Shown here in pieces: positions 5,338 to 9,229 of a stretch of DNA of 9,229 nt (positions within the stretch are counted from its first letter, which is position 1; each line of letters opens with the position of its first letter). The notes under the pieces were generated by a model. The model saw only the letters and a program-made list of their open reading frames with translations. It was not told the DNA's origin and made no database searches. Location of the stretch: NCBI GenBank assembly GCA_900766775.1, contig CAAFXN010000124.1, positions 1-9,229 of the forward strand, written 5' to 3'. A program made the position numbers and the translations under genes. Source of the stretch: Bacteroidales bacterium. GTDB taxonomy: Bacteria > Bacteroidota > Bacteroidia > Bacteroidales > Paludibacteraceae.

Positions 5338-7113
5338 TTACTTATCGGTGGTGTAACCCGGGTTTTGGGTCCAAAGCCCGCCAGAGGTCTCAATCATCTT
5401 ACGCGGGATGGGGAACCAATCGCGGTGGTTGTCAGCCTCAACGGGTTTGAAGAGCCAAGCCCCTTTTGCGAACTTGTTGTGTCGAATCAAGTCGCGTCGG
5501 CGGAGCATCTCCCATGCGAACTCGCGTCCGCGCTCGTCGAGCAATTCTTCTTTGGTGAGCGATGCATAGGGTTGGCAACCTACGCGGGTACGGATTTTTT
5601 GGAACTCGGGGTCTGCTAAGAGTTTTGCGCAGGTGGCATTGTCGCCTGCTTCCAGCGCAGCTTCATACTGCATGTAGAGCACATCAGCATAGCGGAAGAG
5701 CACAAAGTCGTTCTCGCAGTATTTGTTCACACCAAACTTCTCTACCTCGTACTTCAAGAAGCGAGCGCCGTAGTTGTGCGATTCGTTGCCGCTGCAGATA
5801 ACGCCTTCCACATAAGAGGTGATAACCGCTTTGTTGTCCAAGGTGTCTTTTACGGGTACTTTCTTGCCGTTCATTTCTTTGTAGGAGCCATCCTCATTGA
5901 GCGCCCATACGGTATCACCGTCAATCACGCGCACTTTGATAACCGGCTTGTCGTCCATTATGAGGGTATCCATGCTTGTTTCGCTGGCATATACCGGGCC
6001 GAGGAACCATCCCCATCCGTCGCATCCGTGTGTACCCTTGATGGAGTCGCATGCACCGCGGTGGTCAACGCCGTACTCGTACTTTGCCAAGAAGTCGGGC
6101 GGGCAGCAGAAGCCGTTCCAAGGTTTTTCGATTAAGCCCCAAGCTTTTTGGTGTGTATAGTTGAGAGAGAGCATGGTGATACGCAGTTTGTTCGCCATTT
6201 TGCCGGCTACATCGCGGTAGTCGAACGATGCGTTACCGTTCTCTACGATCACAAAGATGTTCTCGAGGCTATTCTCGTTGTTAATCTTGAAATTGGTAAA
6301 GAAATCGTCTTCAATCTTATACGACTTAGAGTCGATGATTTTCTGGCAGGCAGCCATACAATTTTTGTAGAAGTCCTCTCTCGACTTGATGCTCTCGATG
6401 CCGCAGTTAGCCGGTGTAACTCCGAATGACTCTGCGTTAAGGTAAAGACGTGCCAAGAGGGCATACGCCATACCTTGTGTGCATCGTCCGTAGTTCTGCG
6501 CACGGTTTTCATCGTTCACGATTGGCAAGTTTTCTGCTTCTGCCTCAAGGGTGGTTACGAGTTTGTTCCATACCTCCCATGTCTCGCTTTGGGGCACATT
6601 CTCTGAGGAGTAGTTCTCCAGATAGGGGATACGTCCGAAGGCATCGAAGAGGGTGTAATAGTAGTAGCAGCGCAACACTTTCAGCTCGGCGGTAAACTGC
6701 GCATAAACTTGCGGGTCTAACGAGCCTTTGATATCTTCCAACTGTTTGAGGATCTTGTTGCAGAGGATAGCACCTGCATTGGAGTATTGCCAAACGTGCT
6801 CAAACGAGAGGTCGTTAGGCGTCCACGTGTGGTCGTTGAAGCCCTTCCAATAGCCATCATCGTTCCAGTCGGCGTTGCGTTGGGGGTTGATACACTCGTC
6901 GGTGGAGAGGGTAGCGATACCCCAATAGCCCCAGTGGTCGTGCAACCATTTGACTTCCGAGTAGGCTTGTCCTACCACCATTGCCACATTGTCGGGGTTA
7001 GACAGCATCTCCTCGGATGTCGGTTGTCCGAAGACCTCCTCCTCCAGCATATCTTTGCAGCCGGTAGCGAGTAGCGAAACTGCTGCTAATGCACAAATCA
7101 ATATCTTTTTCAT
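5338..7113 (-). CDS. susD: SusD/RagB-family outer-membrane glycan-binding lipoprotein
   Basis: This 591-residue protein begins MKKILICALAAVSLLATGCK, with the lipobox Cys at residue 19. The frame runs upstream to an ATG at 7201-7203, but that would put 30 basic and polar residues before the signal peptide, so the ATG at 7111-7113 is chosen. The SusD helical core is clear: AELKVLRCYYYYTLFDAFGR at 142-161 and GMAYALLARLYLNAESF at 214-230. The C-terminal signature is also present: RYADVLYMQYEAAL (474-487), LRRRDLIRHNKF (537-548), WFPIPRKMIE (566-575) and QNPGY (583-587). Aromatic-rich stretches such as WLHDHWGYWG (56-65) could contact sugar. SusD lipoproteins cap the SusC channel and capture oligosaccharides at the surface. 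It is second in the operon, 97 nt after susC, unusually long for this pair. The symbol denotes the family; substrate unknown. Confidence 0.92.
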   Translation of the reverse strand: MKKILICALAAVSLLATGCKDMLEEEVFGQPTSEEMLSNPDNVAMVVGQAYSEVKWLHDHWGYWGIATLSTDECINPQRNADWNDDGYWKGFNDHTWTPNDLSFEHVWQYSNAGAILCNKILKQLEDIKGSLDPQVYAQFTAELKVLRCYYYYTLFDAFGRIPYLENYSSENVPQSETWEVWNKLVTTLEAEAENLPIVNDENRAQNYGRCTQGMAYALLARLYLNAESFGVTPANCGIESIKSREDFYKNCMAACQKIIDSKSYKIEDDFFTNFKINNENSLENIFVIVENGNASFDYRDVAGKMANKLRITMLSLNYTHQKAWGLIEKPWNGFCCPPDFLAKYEYGVDHRGACDSIKGTHGCDGWGWFLGPVYASETSMDTLIMDDKPVIKVRVIDGDTVWALNEDGSYKEMNGKKVPVKDTLDNKAVITSYVEGVICSGNESHNYGARFLKYEVEKFGVNKYCENDFVLFRYADVLYMQYEAALEAGDNATCAKLLADPEFQKIRTRVGCQPYASLTKEELLDERGREFAWEMLRRRDLIRHNKFAKGAWLFKPVEADNHRDWFPIPRKMIETSGGLWTQNPGYTTDK

Positions 7114-7164
7114 ATTATTATTGCTTAGTTTATTTTTACCATGAAGATTTTTATCGCAAGTGCT

Positions 7165-7199
7165 GCGTCCCCGGACTTTTAGCAGGCGGGGACGCCTGC
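7165..7199 (-). promoter_or_regulatory. Two mutually exclusive hairpins in the susC-susD junction
   Basis: Hairpin A pairs GCAGGCG (7182-7188) with CGCCTGC (7193-7199) around a 4-nt loop. Hairpin B pairs GCGTCCCCG (7165-7173) with CGGGGACGC (7187-7195). They share positions 7187-7195, so they cannot form together. This architecture is compatible with an attenuation or stability switch between susC and susD, but no ligand or protein site is recognised and no T-run follows either stem on the minus strand. Confidence 0.5.
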
Positions 7200-7210
7200 G
7201 CACCCGGACA

Positions 7211-9229
7211 TTAGAGTGTCAGGTTTACACCTACCATCACATTGCACGTGGAGGGATAGAATCCGGAAGCGTCGATACCCGGGTTCCAAACATCCGAAGT
7301 GTTCACGTCGGGGTCGATACCCGAGTAACTGCAGAGGGTAAACACGTTCTCTGCTGTTGCGTGGAGACGCAGCGATTGGATGTATTGATTGTCTTTGAAA
7401 CGGAAGGTATAGCCTACGGTGATGTTGTCTAACTTGAAGAACGAGCCATCCTCGAGATAGTAGTCAGAGAATTTGTTTTGGCGATACGCTCCATTTCCCT
7501 CAGCCAGGGCGTGCACATCTTTCATGAAGACGTTGCCGGAAAGTACGGCTTTGGTAGGACCGTACGCCCAACGCTTGACGTTCAAGATGTCGTTGCCATA
7601 GTTTCCGCGGAAGAAGAGGGTGATGTCGAGGTCGCGCCAGCGGATGGTGTTGTTCCAACCATAGGTGAAGATAGGTTGTGCGCGACCAATCACTTGCAAC
7701 TTGTTTTGTCCGACTTCTTTATCATCGCAGAGCCCTGCTGCTGCATCTTCTTTGCTCCATTTCTCGTAAACGAGTGCACCATTGTTTTTCACCTCGGTTA
7801 CTTTGTAGCCATAGAAAGTACCCACGGATTCGCCTTCCACAATCTTTTGCGTGGTAACGTTAGCCAGACCATTCTCCCAAACGGATCCGGTGAGCATCTC
7901 GGAGTAGTTGAAGCCCTTGTCGGGGTCGGAGAGTTTCTTGATTTTGTTGTCGTTGAAAGCGATGGTGAAGGTGCTTGCCCATTCCCAATCGCGGGTCTTC
8001 ACGGGAATACCTGTCAGCGCGATTTCGATACCTTTGGAGGTAATCTCTCCGGCGTTCGCCAGCAGTTTGTTGTACTGGTACGGCGGTGTGGGAACGTCGT
8101 ATTCCCAAAGCAGGTCTTTAGTGTCGCGGTAGTAGAGGTCGATGTTACCGCTCAAGCGACTTTGCAGGAACGAGAAGTCGATACCGAGGTTGTACTCGTA
8201 TTTCTTCTCCCAGCGCAGGTCGGGGTTGGCATTGCGGGCTACACCATAGGAGGTAATCCACTGTCCGTTGTACCAGAAGGTACCGCCTGTCTCAAGCAAC
8301 TGTTTGGATTGCAGGTCAGAACCGAGGTTGTTACCCGTGATACCGAATCCGGCACGAATCTTGAGGTCTTGGCACCAGTCTTGGTCGCGCATCCAGTCCT
8401 CGCCGGAGATACGCCAACCGGCGCTGACAGCGGGGAACCAGCCCCACTTGTTGTTCTCGCCGAAGCGGCTGGAACCTTCTGCGCGGATGGAGGCGGAGAG
8501 CAGGTATTTCTCATCGTAGTTGTAGTTCACACGGAGGAATCCGGCAGCGAGTTTGTTGGTGTTGCGATAGGAACCGATATTCATCTTCTGCTTATCAGCC
8601 TGTCCCGCATACATATTATAATATTTATAGGCATCTGTCGGGAAACCTGAGTTCTCCATGTTCATACCATCATAGAGGAACTGTTGATATGACCAACCTG
8701 CGACAGCGGTGAGGGTGTGGTTATTCCATGAGCCTGCGTAGTCGATAGTGGCTTCATATAGTTGATTCCAGTTGCGGCTTTCGCTGCGGTTGGCTTTTCC
8801 TGCGGCTTCGAGGTCGGTATCGTACTTCTGCGAGGTGTAAGAATAGTTGTTGTTATCCCCTTCCTCCAATGCGGCAAAACCGTTGATTTTCAAGCCCGGA
8901 ACAGCCTTGATGTCAATCGTTGCCTTCACACTACCGCGGAAGAAGTTACCCACTTGGTAGGACTCCTTTTGGTTGGTTGCTGCGATGGGGTTTGACTGAC
9001 CGGAGCCGCTGGGGATGAAGTAACCCGATGTGGTGTTCGACTCATCGTAGATGGGATAAGTCGGGTTGAGCGTAGCCGCCTGCTTGAAGTCGCCGCAGTC
9101 GTAGTTGTTCTTATAGTGCATATAGGAGAAGTCGTATTGCAACTTCAGCCAGCCTTGCAGGGCTTGTTGGTCGGCGGCGAACTTGGCGATAATCTCCTGA
9201 CGGTCGGTGTTGAGCGCCAGACCTTCGGC
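7211..9229 (-). CDS. susC: SusC/RagA-family TonB-dependent outer-membrane receptor, C-terminal part
   Basis: Continuous reading frame of 672 residues from the window edge to the stop TAA at 7211-7213; the N-terminal signal, carboxypeptidase-like domain and plug lie outside. There is no stop between 9143 and 9229, so the frame is open past the TTG at 9142 and the real start is off-window. The visible part is beta-barrel: repeated strands such as YLLSASIRAEGSSRFGENNK with GWFPAVSAGWRISGEDWM, GNIDLYYRDTKDLLWEYDVP, KGIEIALTGIPV and LDITLFFRGNYGNDILN, ending SYSGIDPDVNTS and VMVGVNLTL. These are standard SusC barrel and C-terminal signatures. The receptor imports oligosaccharides across the outer membrane using TonB energy. 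The substrate is not readable from the barrel. The last residue is Leu instead of the more common aromatic. The symbol denotes the family. Confidence 0.93.
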   Translation of the reverse strand, partial: AEGLALNTDRQEIIAKFAADQQALQGWLKLQYDFSYMHYKNNYDCGDFKQAATLNPTYPIYDESNTTSGYFIPSGSGQSNPIAATNQKESYQVGNFFRGSVKATIDIKAVPGLKINGFAALEEGDNNNYSYTSQKYDTDLEAAGKANRSESRNWNQLYEATIDYAGSWNNHTLTAVAGWSYQQFLYDGMNMENSGFPTDAYKYYNMYAGQADKQKMNIGSYRNTNKLAAGFLRVNYNYDEKYLLSASIRAEGSSRFGENNKWGWFPAVSAGWRISGEDWMRDQDWCQDLKIRAGFGITGNNLGSDLQSKQLLETGGTFWYNGQWITSYGVARNANPDLRWEKKYEYNLGIDFSFLQSRLSGNIDLYYRDTKDLLWEYDVPTPPYQYNKLLANAGEITSKGIEIALTGIPVKTRDWEWASTFTIAFNDNKIKKLSDPDKGFNYSEMLTGSVWENGLANVTTQKIVEGESVGTFYGYKVTEVKNNGALVYEKWSKEDAAAGLCDDKEVGQNKLQVIGRAQPIFTYGWNNTIRWRDLDITLFFRGNYGNDILNVKRWAYGPTKAVLSGNVFMKDVHALAEGNGAYRQNKFSDYYLEDGSFFKLDNITVGYTFRFKDNQYIQSLRLHATAENVFTLCSYSGIDPDVNTSDVWNPGIDASGFYPSTCNVMVGVNLTL

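Noticed and set aside
7114..7203. Longer susD start at 7203
   Set aside because: It would place 30 basic and polar residues before a complete lipoprotein signal peptide and run through the hairpin region. MKKILICALAAVSLLATGC at 7113 is the expected N-terminus.
7478..8650. Long open frame (390 codons) on the plus strand
   Set aside because: It lies antisense to the susC barrel. Its translation is low-complexity Val/Ala/Glu-rich with no recognisable domain, and susC has unmistakable family signatures on the other strand.

Overview
The window looks like a chromosomal segment of a Bacteroidales-type bacterium (phylum Bacteroidota). Four things point there: a SusC/SusD pair followed by a SusE/F-like lipoprotein; promoters of the TTG-N20-TAnnTTTG form typical of the phylum; start codons preceded by A/T-rich leaders without Shine-Dalgarno sequences; and an AAA ATPase/DUF4143 protein and a periplasmic protein of types common in that group.

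Layout. Positions 1-236 (+) hold the C-terminus of a class III fructose-1,6-bisphosphatase, closed by a terminator whose stem includes the stop codon. Everything else coding is on the minus strand. An ATPase of the AAA_14/DUF4143 type (380-1636) converges on fbp and has a clear promoter. Positions 1637-2265 are non-coding and repeat-rich: T-tract repeats around the ATPase promoter, a direct-repeat pair enclosing a GC-rich 11-bp tandem array, a strong terminator, and an imperfect long inverted repeat with three internal hairpins that resembles a MITE. Next is an apparent two-gene operon, a UbiA-family prenyltransferase (3065-4120) followed 13 nt later by a secreted or envelope-anchored hypothetical protein (2266-3051), with its own promoter at 4166-4196. 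The right half is the distal part of a polysaccharide-utilisation locus: susC (7211 to beyond the window end), susD (5338-7113) and a SusE/F-like lipoprotein (4311-5204), ending in a terminator at 4255-4283.

How the genes work together. SusC, SusD and the lipoprotein would form an outer-membrane glycan-capture and import complex: the lipoproteins bind glycan at the surface, SusD forms the lid, and SusC is the TonB-dependent channel. No glycoside hydrolase or regulator is inside the window, so the substrate cannot be assigned. The UbiA/hypothetical pair is a separate envelope or lipid-metabolism unit, and fbp is a gluconeogenic housekeeping gene.

No clearly new protein system is visible. The most unusual material is non-coding: the nested inverted-repeat element at 2061-2250, two 24-nt repeats whose hairpins show a compensatory base-pair change, the CGCGGGTC tandem array, and two mutually exclusive hairpins in the susC-susD junction.
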